Shown piece after piece: positions 22,641 through 35,000 of a stretch of DNA of 64,000 nt (the stretch's first letter is position 1; every line of letters begins with the position of its first letter). This DNA is from Setophaga petechia (Eukaryota; Chordata; Aves; Passeriformes; Parulidae): positions 3,181,001 to 3,245,000 of the forward strand of contig JANCRA010000014.1 in NCBI GenBank assembly GCA_024362935.1. Reading direction: 5' to 3'. The notes under the pieces were generated by a model. It made no database searches, was not told the DNA's origin, and was given only the letters and a program-made list of their open reading frames with translations. The position numbers and the translations under genes are program-made.

Positions 22641-25210
22641 TATGTTCATAATAAACATTTGCATTTCCATTTGGTCTTGCAGTAGATTGTTTGGGTTTGT
22701 TTAAATAAGGTAAGAGACTTCTCCTTTTCAATTCCCCTTGAACTGGGAACACTTGAAAATGGGTACTGAAGAACTCCCCCAGTAATGTTGTGTTTGGAGG
22801 ATCTGTTTCTAACAAGCTGCTTTCAGAAGCTTTTCAAGAAAGTGACTTTGTATTTGCTGTGGCTCTGAAATGTCAGAATTCTTATGTTACTTTCAAAATA
22901 TATTAGGTTAATCTTACAAAGAAGAATGATTTCAATGTCTCAAAATTTACTTCAAATAAATAGAGAATAAAACCAATGAAGAAGAAAACCCTACATGCTT
23001 CTTTAAGCACTTTAACCAGACAGCAATTCAGGCCCACACCTCTTCTGTTCTCATCCCCAAATAGAAATGAAATGCAAGGTTCTGTGCAATCCTGCTCCCA
23101 GTGCCATGTGGTGATTTCCAAAAGTTAACAGCCAAAAAAAAAAGTCAAGGTTTCAAGTACCTGTTTTCTAAATAAAACACAAACTTTTCCATTGTAGCTA
23201 CTTGCAGCATGTTCCAGGGTGCTACTATTGATATCTATTTTTCTATTATTATTCTATTTTATTATTCTGTATATTATTCTAGTCTACTATTGATGTCTAT
23301 TATTACTTGTATTTAACAGTATTTTCCTGGTGCAGCTTTGCTAATCAGTTTGTTGGTGATGTCTTTGCAGATTACATCAGACATGACTATGTGAATAACC
23401 AGGGATAAGCCAAAGGCAGGACAGGATGTCAGAATAACATACAAAACATTTTTGAGGTATTTGTTCTGTTTTGGATTTCTTCAATTGTGCAAAAATTTTT
23501 TTGTTGTCTTTAAGACATTTAAACAAAATGAATGCAGTAATTCTGTGCCATTCCATACTTAAAACATTCCTTTAAATTTTTAGATGCCCTTTTTTTATGA
23601 AGTAATAACTGATTTGCATGGTTATCTTCACGTTTCAACTGCTAATTATGTATTTTTATGACACTTAAATTTTCTTGACCACAAGGGCTGGTGATGTCCC
23701 AAAATGCTATTGGACTTAATTGGGATAGATTGTAGTTTTAATTCTGAACATTAAGAAAGATCAGGATAATTTGAACTGGGTGAAAAGAGGGCCTTATTTA
23801 GGTTAAGTTAAGCTTAAATTACTTCTAAGGGAGATAAAGTTCATTCTTTCCTAAGGTAATTTCCTAGTGTGTGACATCTTCATCCTTGGCTTAGCAGCTG
23901 CATTCTGGTGAGAGAGAGGAATTTTGTCCAAAAAAAGCCCAATGTGTGAACAAAAAATACAATTTAACTCCTAGAAATTGTAATAGATCCAAGCAGCAGA
24001 GCAGAATTTCAGTTTGTTCTGTTCCACAAGCAGAGGATGTGTCCTTCAGACACCTCACAGTGTCCTGGGAGCTTCCCAGCTATTTCTGCAGTTGCTCTCA
24101 CATCTCTCTGCTGCATCTGCATGTATTTATTTCATTTCTGGTTTCTTGGATTGCTCCTGCCTAGATTTCCTGGGCAGAATGTGTCATTCTGATTCCTGAT
24201 AAAGAGTTTTTAAAGGATTCAGACAAACACAACTTCATCCAACACCATCTCAGTGCCAGTGGCTTCACCTGGAAATGGTCGCTTGGACCATTCTAGAGGA
24301 ACAAAGTGATCCCATATTCAATATCTTGGGATGGAAATTGAAATTGCAGTCCCATAACCCCTACAGTCGTGTATAGGCTGCCATTAATAAGGGGGGAAAA
24401 GGGAGACCTCTGTGTGCCTGTCATAAATCAATAGAAATGCTTTCAGGTTTCTCTCAGACATGGCCTTTAATAGCAGGAATCAATATGATTTTTAGAACAC
24501 AGTATACTTTTAAAGCAGCAGGATATTCTTGAGGCATAATGTTTAAGCTTTAATTTGTCTCCTGTTTGTTGATAGCACTTCAGTTCTGCCATTCCATATC
24601 TTTCTTTGGGAGAGATGTCTGGAAAATAATTCTGTTTTCATGAGAACTGTTAAGGCTTCACGTCTGTTTTTTGCTCCACCTTGGAAGGACAACAAAGCCC
24701 TAGAAGAGTTTTCATGAAATTAAATGAATTAATGTGTTCTTTGAAAATCTGATTCATGTAATCTGTTGCCATGTTCATTTAACCAGAACCATTTGTTTCC
24801 CTTAAGGTTGGGCTGATCTGAGACCATTTGATAAGTTATCCAATAGATCTTTGTAACAGGCTTATGGTTTTTCCAAAACAATAACATCTTTTGTCAACAA
24901 ATTTAGCTGCTTTCTAACTTGCTTTGTTGTTAGTTGTGAGCAGTGTATTAGAACAGCTTTATTTCCATCCTGGTTTCTTTCTGCTCTTCCCTCACTTGCT
25001 GGAGAAGAATGAAAAATCATCAGTCTGGTGCCATAATTTGCTGTTTTCAGGGAGACATGAGCTGTAATTTAATGAAGACTTTGCCATTTTAGTTTGAGAT
25101 AAAAGAGAGAAGTTGAGTTTTTAGCAGAAGAGGAGGAGTGGTTTATGAGCACAGCATGATGGAAATGAAACCAGTCTAAAATCCCTTTGTCAGGCATTGA
25201 AGTTGCATGT

Positions 25211-25600
25211 TAGTGGTGGGTTAACCCTGGCTGGACATCCACCAAAGCTGGTCTGTGTCTCTCTCCCAGAGAGGAGAGATAAATTATTTAAAAAAGGCTT
25301 GTGGGTCAAGGTAAGAGCAGGAGAGATCAGTCAGCAATTACAGGCTTGATTTGGGGAAATCAGCTTAATTTATTACCAATGACATTAGAGTAGAATAATA
25401 AGAAATACAAACTAAAAACAAAACAAAGAACAAACAAAACTAAAACAGAAAAAACCCCTAAAACCAAAACCTTAAAACCTGACCCTCCTCCTTTCATATT
25501 CATCTTTCTGCAGTGACGGAATTGCTCAGGTGCCGGTCGTAAAAAGTCCCAACTCGATTTTGAACTTGAACAACCTTTATCTCCCAGAAACAAAACCCCA
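25211..25600 (-). mobile_element. Fragment of an avian ERV LTR before ZDHHC7 coding exon 1
   Basis: GGGTTAACCCTGGCTGG, CTTGTGGGTCAAGGTAAG and the TTGGGGAAATCAGCTTAATT stretch match an LTR I know from bird genomes, read here on the minus strand. It ends about 80 bp upstream of the exon acceptor. Family name not assigned. Confidence 0.65.
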
Positions 25601-25683
25601 GAGCCAGCTGTACTCTATTTCCTCATTAATCATTAATCACAATGATGGTGATGATGATGGTGGTGGTGTGTTTGTCCCTGCAG

Positions 25684-26012
25684 GGCGAGGCCAGCAAACC
25701 ATGCAGTCATCAGGGCACCGATTCCGCGATGTCGAGCACCACCCGCTCCTGGCCGACAATGACAGCTACGACTCCTCCTCCTCCTCCTCGGAGGCTGACA
25801 TGGCTGACAGGGTCTGGTTCATCAGGGATGGCTGTGGCATGGTCTGTGCCATCATGACCTGGCTCCTGGTGGTCTATGCAGACTTTGTAGTGACTTTTGT
25901 CATGTTGCTGCCTTCCAAAGACTTTTGGTACTCGGTGATCAACGGGGTTCTCTTTAACTGCTTGGCAGTGCTGGCTCTGTCGTCACACCTGAGGACAATG
26001 CTGACTGATCCA
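25684..26012 (+). CDS. ZDHHC7: ZDHHC7 first coding exon (exon starts 25684; CDS from 25701)
   Basis: After acceptor CCCTGCAG at 25681-25683, 17 bases of 5' UTR precede the ATG at 25701. The exon then encodes residues 1-104, including TM1 and TM2, and ends LTDP before donor GTAAGT. Confidence 0.95.
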
Positions 26013-29000
26013 GTAAGTATCCAAGAGTTCCTTGGCATTGGATTGTCCCATCCATCTGCACAGAAGTTTGGAGAAGTCTTCTCCTGCTGGGAAAAGTAGT
26101 GCTAGAGTCAAAATCCTCGTGCTAGATTCAAAATCCTCGTGCTAGATTCAAAATCCTCATGCTAGATTCAAAATCCTTGTGTTAGATTCAAAATCCTCGT
26201 GCTAGATTCAAAATCCTCGTGCTAGATTCAAAATCCTCGTGTTAGATTCAAAATCCTCATGCTAGATTCAAAATCCTCGTGCTAGATTCAAAATCCTCGT
26301 GCTAGATTCAAAATCCTCCTGCTAGATTCAAAATCCTCCTGCTAGATTCAAAATCCTCATGTTAGATTCAAAATCCTCGTGCTAGAGTCAAAATCCTCAT
26401 GCTAGATTCAAAATCCTCATGCTAGATTCAAAATCCTCATGCTATATTCAAAATCCTTGTGCTAGATTCAAAATCCTCATGTCAAATTCAAAACCCTCCA
26501 GGTTTTGATGATATCTATTCTTATCAGGATGGTACCTCTACTTGTCCTGTTACTCTATTAGTGAAACCATAGAGGAACAGTCAATATAAAATTTATTAAA
26601 GTTTATTTATTAGACTCAAAAAAATCCAGTAAAATACTACTCCAGGTCCTGAAGTAGCTAGTAAAGTTTAGTCTTCTCTGTCCTCGTTTTTCTTACTTTT
26701 TTTCATCAGATTTATTTTTAAAATTTGTACCTTCATCCTTCTGCATCTCTTGAAATGCTTCTTCCATTTGTGGCACATGGAAGGACTTTTAGAGGTGGAT
26801 GTGCTGCAAAACCTCAGGCACACTTGGCATAATGGGAAAACCACTGTCCCATATGATTCCTGTATTTTTGTCTTTGAATATTTGGAAAGGGAGATTTCAG
26901 CTGAACACATATCAAAGCATTGTAGGTGTAAGAGGTCTTGAAAGTGCTCATTTCTTGCAACTTTTACTCCTCAAAATTTCGAGAGATTAAATGGTTGATT
27001 TTGTACTAAAATCTATTACTATTTTTAGGGAATAAATCTGGGAAAAACATCTATTTTCTCCAGATTTTTGGAGAAAAATGGAGATTTTTCACCAGTAGCA
27101 GTGTACAGAGAAGCATTCAAAAACCCAGCAGGGTGTTGTAGTTAATGATTTTCTAGGTCTTTGATTTACTTCTGTCCACACCCAGTGATGAAATATCACA
27201 ACTTCTACAAACGGTGACAGCTCAGAGAGTTAATGGTTTAAGGATTTATTGCTTGTAAATATGATCTGGTCAAACTGGGTGTCTTTCTAGACCTGTGGTG
27301 TTTTTTATGATCCAGACTGAGATGAGTCACTGCTTTTCTCCTCCATTCCTTTCGTGCTGACTCCCAGAATGGAAGGCACAACTGTGTGATAGAAACTAAG
27401 ATGAAAGGAATGAACTGCCTCAAAACTCATGTGAATTAAATTTACACTTGTAACTATAAAAAATAGATTTTTGCTGGCTGGCTGTGGCTGTGAAAGATGT
27501 TTTTGAAATAGAGTATATTTTTGTCAGCAAAATGCTTGAAAGCATGGTCTGAGGTTCTGATCCTTGTGGCAGGTGAATAGGGGAGTGTGAGATGTTTACA
27601 CCAAATATTAACTGGGGTGAGAACGTTCAGATTGCAAAATCCAGCTCAGGAGTGCAGTGTGAGTGTTGAAGGAAGTCCCTGTGAGCACCTGGTCAGGTTT
27701 GAAGCACCACTCAGCCACAGAGCTCACCTGGGACAGGACCTGGGCTGTGTCTTGGCCAGCACAAGCACAAATTTATTATTCCAGGCCATAGGTAACAAAA
27801 CCTCCCTGTCTCAGCAGAGGGGTGTTTGGGAGTAGAATCTGAGTTCCTGCTGGCTTCTTAATTCTGTCCCAGATGTTCTTAAGGTGTCTGTGTCAAGTGC
27901 TGATGTTGCCAGGGGGCTTTTTTGAATGAGAATTAATTGTAGAGTGTTGCAGTTGGCTTGGCTGACCTGCAGAAGGCTCTCGCTGTGTGAAGGAGGTGCT
28001 GACCTGGAGCAGTTGTACACAAAGGCCACTTGGCTGCCACATCCCAGTTTGTTTCACAATCACTTCCCCTCACAGATAAGGCTTTATCTCCATCAATGAG
28101 CTGGGTGACAATGATGCTGAATTATTTTCTCCTTATTAATCCAAATTTGAATCCTGATCTCAGGATGCAGCTCTGTGATAATCAGATCAGAGTACTAATC
28201 ACTAAAAGTTAATTTCTTTTCTCATTCAATTATTTTTCTTTTGAATCAGTTCCTTCAACTCTTTACCACAAAGGTGCACAATAAAGAAGAGTAAAGAAGC
28301 CAGTGCTGGTCCTGCCAAGCTAAAGATATTAGGAAAGAAAATGACAGTTCTCAAAAACTTGGGGCAGGTGGTTAAACCCTGGCTTCAGAGAGTTGAAATA
28401 ACATCTTTCAAGTAGTTGCTGATTTAACTTTTGTGGATGGTGTGACCCATTAATCAAATGCCACAAGAAATATTCAGGGTAACTCCTCAGCTAATGATGG
28501 GCAGTGTTTGAATCTGCAGGGTGAGATGTGCCTCCCTCTTCATTTCTGTGGGCTGGTGACAGGATATTCTATGAGAATTAAGGTAATACTTGGCCAGAGA
28601 TCAATCTTGCTGGAATAAAGCTGAATTTGAGGTCAAGCAGAGGTAATTTATTCATTTGGAATTGATTCTGGCTTATAGCAGATTGGCTTTGAATAAATGA
28701 ACTTATTTCAGCAATTATCCTGAGGTTACTGGTATGAAGTCTATGAAATGTATTTTTAAATGCTCTCATGCCATTTAAGAAGCTTTTTCTCCTCTAATTG
28801 AAATGATTTCAGGGGGCTGTGCCCAAAGGAAATGCCACTAAAGAATACATGGATAATTTGCAGCTGAAACCAGGAGAAGTGATCTACAAATGTCCCAAGT
28901 GCTGTAGTATCAAACCTGAGCGTGCACACCACTGCAGGTATGCCAGAGTTCCTTCAAGAGTTCTGCATTTGGAGGCCTGGAATAACATTCCTGATGTTTG

Positions 29001-32000
29001 TTCATTTTTTCCCACACAAATTTCTTTTGGTATCCACTAAACTTTCAAATTCCTACATTGCAGAGTATTTTATGAGTGTAATGTGCAAAAAAATGACTGT
29101 GGATGAGGGGAGAGAAGTAAGAAACTCTGAGATTTTATTACAATAACTGTGCTCTGATGTCTTAGATAATTTTGATCAGTGAATATCTTTTTCTGTACAT
29201 CATTCCAGTTATTGTGCTGTGCTGTGGGTAATGCAGGGCAAAGAAAAGAATCTCAAATTTCTGAGGGAGCTGATTTAAGAAGTGACTCCTGCAGTCTTAA
29301 CAAAATTTAGGATAGTTTAAAATTATTACTTTGTGTCATCTCTTCTTTGCAGTGCATTTGAAGTTGTATGTGAATTGGCAGATTATTTTCCCAAAGTTGC
29401 ATGAATAATTGGTTAAATGCACTTCCACTTACTGAAAATCCATTTGAATAAGGACAGAAATGATGATCATTTGAACTAAACATGCTATGGAGGAGATAGT
29501 AAATGTATATTTTTAATTCTTGATCCTTGGAGCTTCCAGGCACTGTGGAAATGATTTTTTTGTGTTTATTGTGTGCCAGTTGAAAATAGCTGTGCCTGCA
29601 TAATCAGGGCTTACATAAAGATGCAAATGCTGCTGGTGGCTCTCTAGGTGTGGGGAGTGATGTGTGTTGAATTGTGAGAAGTACTAAATTGAAATCTCTG
29701 ACTTAGTGCCTGTCAAAAGAACAGAGCAGAGTCTTGTCAGGACTCTGAGATGATTCTGGAGCTTTGTGGATTCTAAATGAAAAGCCTCATGTGTGTGTGT
29801 CAGTGCTCAGTGCTACGGCTGAGAAGCTGCTCCCGTTTATAAATACTCAGCCTTGGCATGGAGCTCCTGCTCTTGTCTCAGCTCTGAGTGGGATTTTGGA
29901 TCTGGAGTGTGAAGGGAGAAGTTCCATGGATAAACAGGGGAGGATGGAATGCTCTCCTGTCAGGACCCAGCACATCCCTCTGGCTGTTCTGAGCAGCCAA
30001 GACCCTTGCCAGGGGTCTCAGAGACCCTGGCACAGAGCCCAAAATGCCCCTGTGGGTTTGATTATGACCCGTGGAGCAAATTACCAACCTTGTATGAAGA
30101 TCAGTAAGCCACAACAGTTTAAGTAGAATATCAGTGAAGTTATCACAGGGTGGAAAAATAAATTTTAGGGTTTTTGGTATGGGGGTGCAGGAGGCAAGAT
30201 GGAGGGAACTGGGTGTGTCCAGCCTTTCTCCTCCTTCTTGGTCTCCATCTTCTGTGGTGGTGTTGGCACTTGGGGATTGGTTTGTGGTGAAGGTGCCCTT
30301 GTTAGCAAGGGTGAAAGGTATTGGGGATAAAAAGTAAATATGATGTACGGAGTTTTTATTATAAAAAGACACGACCGCCCCGTGGGTGGTCAGAGTGCCC
30401 TTGGCTGCCTTGCTGGTCAGATCCTGGCTGGCAGAGAGGAAAACATTGTAAGATAAGAAATAATAAACAATCTGAGGACTGAAATGTCGAGGAGCCCAGA
30501 CTCGTCCTTCGATCCGCGGCTGCCCCGGCCCATCCTGCGTGCCCGAGCACAGACAGCAGCCGGGTCAGACACTCTGCAGGTGCCTCGTGTGTGCTTTAGG
30601 CTGGCTTTGCTCAGGTGCACATCCCAGGGCTGCCTTGCAGTGCAGGGATGCTGCTGCTGCTGCTTTGTCAGCTCAGGAGTGCTCACTGGAGGATGGCTGG
30701 GGGTGGAGGCAGCACAGCTGCTCCCAGGACATCCCTGGGGACCCAGGAGAGCTGTGCAGTGCACACATGGCCTGGCTCTGTGTCCATGGGGACAGCTGGG
30801 AGCCCTGCACAGATGGGCTGGATCTCACTCCTTTTCTCATCCCATATTCAGGTTGATTCCTACAGAAACCTTGCAGGTATCTATGGAAAGCATTTCCCAC
30901 ATCCTTGGCCCTGGTAGAGTTTGCTAATTTGGAAGGAGCCCTAAGTGAAGACATCATCTGTTGAAATACTCCAGCTCTTTTTCTGTCATATGTATCAAGA
31001 GATCCTGGAGCTCAAATGCCTTCTTTAGAGCAAGAATTTGAGCAACATTTATTTTTAAAGCAGAGCAAGAATGGATAATGTCTGTGATAAAGGAAATACC
31101 TGATATTTTCAAAGGTTTTTTTTTTTTCCCCATGCACTGTTTGGGGATCCAGCTTTGTCTGTCTTAGGCATTGTTTTAATCCTTGATCAAATATTTTACT
31201 TAAGGGCAAAGGAGGCATTTTGGGGCTTGCTCAGTGTATCCTTGGCTCCACAGAATATCTGAAAGAGAAAGCCAGAGCCTGAAGGTGTTGTGAGGCTGCT
31301 GTCATGTTTTTCTCAGCAGTTGGATTTCTGGTTTAATTGTCTTTGTTTCTGTTAATTTGATTCTTTGCCTTCAATTTATCACTGCAGGAGTTTACCCAAT
31401 AGAAAAAGGGTTTGTTTGATTGTGCTGCCAATTTTTTTCTTGGTTTGCAAACCCATTCCAAGGACATTAAAAGGATGATCTAGTCCCAAGTATTTAAAGT
31501 GGCAATTTGCTGATAGAAGAGGCTTGAAAATGGAAATTGAAGTTGGTTGCTGTTGGGAAATACTTACACTCAGAGCCACAGTGCATGTTTTCAGTAGTAA
31601 ATTATTAACAGAAGAGACTCTTAGAACGTAGTTACGAAAATTGTTGTGCAACACAGCAACAGAAGTTCTTTTAAGGAAGAAAAATAGTTTCATAATACAC
31701 ATTAGTGATGGGGAAAAGAGCAAGAACCTTTTATTTACAGCTAAGAATCTCTGAAATAAAGTGATGCAATTGGAGGGATGTTTTAGTGAGCAGTTAACAT
31801 GTTCAGCACAGGGAAGAGCCCTATCCTGAGTGAATGGGGTTTCATTTTCACTGAAGGAGCACAGCTGTCATCCTTTCTGCCTGTTCTCAGTGTTTGTGTG
31901 TGGGGAGCTGTTACTCTGAATAAAGTCACTGAGATGTTTCCACCAGGCTCCCAGGGAGTATCTGTTACCCACACCCATTTCTCCTGAGTCTTTAGCTGTG

Positions 32001-35000
32001 TCTTCCTGAATGTTGTCTTTGGCATTCAGAGCTGTAACTGCACCTGCCTGAGTTCATGGAGCAGCAATTCCAGGCTGCAGGAGAGACTTTCCTCCATCCT
32101 CAGGTGCTTGTTCTGTTCGCTTCTCTCTTGTGAACAGCCCTGGGTGCAGCTGGAGGAGGGATTTCCCCAAAGTCCTGCTGCATAACAAGGAATAAAATAC
32201 AAGGGATGGGGTAGGAAGAAGGCAGAAGCACTGCTGGAAGCATTGCTGTAAGATTGTTGGTGGGAGATCAGGAATGGAGGCAGGGTTCCAGATATCTGAG
32301 CTCTTGTGAGAGCTCTGTGTGGGCTTGTGAGGAATTCTGAATGAGCAGAACTGAGTCCTGCCCACCTCACATCCTCCAGCCTTCAGCTTGGTTGAGCTTG
32401 GGTAGGGTTTTACTCAGCACTTCACATCAATATTGCTTTTTGGAGTGCTGGCATGGATTCTGTGGCACATCAGGAGCCTTGTCTGGTTGTGGCACTCAGG
32501 GAAATGAGGCTGAACCTGCAGCAAGGAAAGGCTTTGGAGGAGCCTCCTGAATGTCTCCCCCTCAGTGATGCCCACTTTTCCTGCACCAGAGAGTGGCTGT
32601 GGTGTTTATCTGCTATTGGGATTTTCACTTGTATTTTAAAAATAATTTGTAACAGAGGATGAATCCTTTAATGTCCACAAAACAAGAGGCAGGGGGAATG
32701 TGGGGCTGGGTTTTGACAGCCCAGAGCAAAGGCAGCTTCATTTGGGATTCTGCCCCATAACCTGCACATGGTGTGTTCTGCCTCATGCTGAATCACTTTA
32801 GGATCATACAAATGTGACAACTTAACAATTATTTTCTGCCTCAGAGCACTGATTTCCCCCCACTCCTCCCTGTTTTGTCTCTCCAGTGACAGTCACCCAG
32901 CTTTGTTTTGTGGTTTGTCACTGCAGCACTTGTAGATACCACACGTAAATCAGCCTGTGTCACAAACAAAGGGGTTTCAAGAACAGTGCCTGCATTTTTC
33001 AGGCTTATTTGGCTTGGTGACTGCTGAAGTGAAAATGTTTAATATTCTGTATATTCTGTGGGAAAATCTGGAGTTCTGAGTGTGTGGCTGTCTTAAGTAC
33101 AAAGCTGGGAAAATGGGATATCAGCATTGCTCAAACTATTGATTTATGAAGAACTACAACAGATGTTGCAACTCTTTTGTTTTTGGTGTGTAATTCTTCA
33201 CATTTGGCTGCAGAACTGAGCCCTGTGCTGCTGTATGGCAGATGTAAAATGGACTTTTTGGAGTATTTATTTTACTTCTGTGGACATAGCCTTGACTCAA
33301 AACTGGGCAGGAACAAGTGAACCAGCAGAGAACAGGAGTGTTCAAGAACTCATGGACAAGGAGCTACTTGATAAATGCTGGTTATAATTTCAATATTTGT
33401 GTTTTCTCTTGAGGAAGTGAGGTTTGATACTCTAAGCTGTGCTTTAGTTGAGATTTTAATTGCATAAATTTAGAATTTTATGGCCGGGTGAAACCTCAAG
33501 AGTGACAGTTTCTCCCTTGAAGATGTGAATTTCTTGTGTTTCTTCTTATCCACAAACAAAATTTACAACTTGAAACCCTTTAAAAGTAAAATATTTATCT
33601 ATAAAACTTCTCCAGAAGGGAAGGGTCTTATTAATACTGAAAGAGAGAGTCTTATTAATACTGTGATAAATAAGTATGATTCGTGCTGATAAAATTGAAA
33701 CAGTAATCAATATTGGTACAGTAATTAATTGGGCAAACATAACAATACTGAATTCAGACACCTGAGCTGCAGGTGTCTGAAGTTCTGGATTTGTTTTATT
33801 GTGAGGAGTATTTTATGTACACAGCCCATTTTGGAGCAACCAAAAGCTGCGTTGTGAGTGGGAACAAACAGTTTCTTAAAAGAAGTGCAAATAAAATCCC
33901 TGTCTGCAGTTTGTCAAGAAATATTCCAGCACATCATCCTGTGACATTGGCTGCCCTTTTCTACATTTCAAGTACAATTTCTCAGCAGAAGCCTCTTGTC
34001 CTTTTTTCCAGTATTTGCAAGCGATGCATCCGAAAGATGGATCACCACTGCCCCTGGGTGAACAATTGTGTGGGGGAGAAAAATCAGAGATTTTTTGTTC
34101 TGTTTACGGTAAGTGAGCAGCAGCAGCAGCTTGATTTAAGTCTGAATTTCCCCTGGTTATGAGAATTTAGGTTCTGCTTGGTGAGTAATGGCTTTAGGAC
34201 ATGATTGTGTTGTTAAATTGGGTGGGTTTGTTCCTTCTGTGCAAGGGATTTCTACCCACATTCATTTGAATTTTGTGCTGTTGTTTCAAAGTTTCTTCTT
34301 CAAAGTTTTGCTGTGTTTTATGCAGTGGCAGTGAGTGAAATGATGCTGTCTCTTGTTTGCAGATGTACATAGCCCTAATTTCAGCTCATGCTCTTGTACT
34401 CTGTGGATTTCAGTTCTTCTCCTGTGTCCGAGGGCAGTGGACTGGTGAGCAAATAAATACTTGATTTTCATTATCATAGTCTAGCAGATACTAGGGAAAA
34501 GTCATAGCATTCCTGTTTTAGTCCCATCTTTCAGTGATCCTTAAAACATTTCAGATCTGTGAATGTTTTCAATGGGAAAATCAGAAAATCCATCATTCTC
34601 CTTTTCTTTTCTGAGTTTTTCCCCCTTTCCTTCAGTCATTCTCTGTAAGAGCTGAGGCTGTCAGGGGCATTCTCACTCCCTTTACTCACAGTAGTAATTC
34701 ACTGCCTCTGTAGTAGGAAGGAAACTGAGCTGATCCTCAACCACCTCAGCCCTACATCACCTAAATCTGGGCTCTGTGTGTCCCACCTCAGTTCTGGGAA
34801 TAACACCTGAAATTTAAACAGATTTCTCCCTATTTCTATTACTGGAGCTCAGCTGTGGGGCTCCTGCAGAAGGGAAATTCCCTGAACTATCCCATTTTTT
34901 TTTATTTAGGCTTCTGGCTTGTATTTCTTAATGTTCCAGTGTGCCAGAGCTCATTCTGGTCTTGTGCTTTTGGTATATGAAGCAACACAGGGAAACCCCT

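Larger units (their letters stand above)
18341..25210 (+). other. ZDHHC7: ZDHHC7 intron 1
   Basis: About 7 kb of intronic sequence with two CR1 tails and a 27-bp tandem repeat at about 20284-20336. No additional exon was recognised. Confidence 0.6.
26501..34011 (+). other. ZDHHC7: ZDHHC7 introns 2 and 3 outside the listed repeats
   Basis: Apart from the coding exon at 28813-28937 and the LTR at 30.1-30.6 kb, I see only AT-leaning intronic sequence. The shorter introns at 34445-35579 and 35711-36708 are likewise featureless. Confidence 0.55.
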
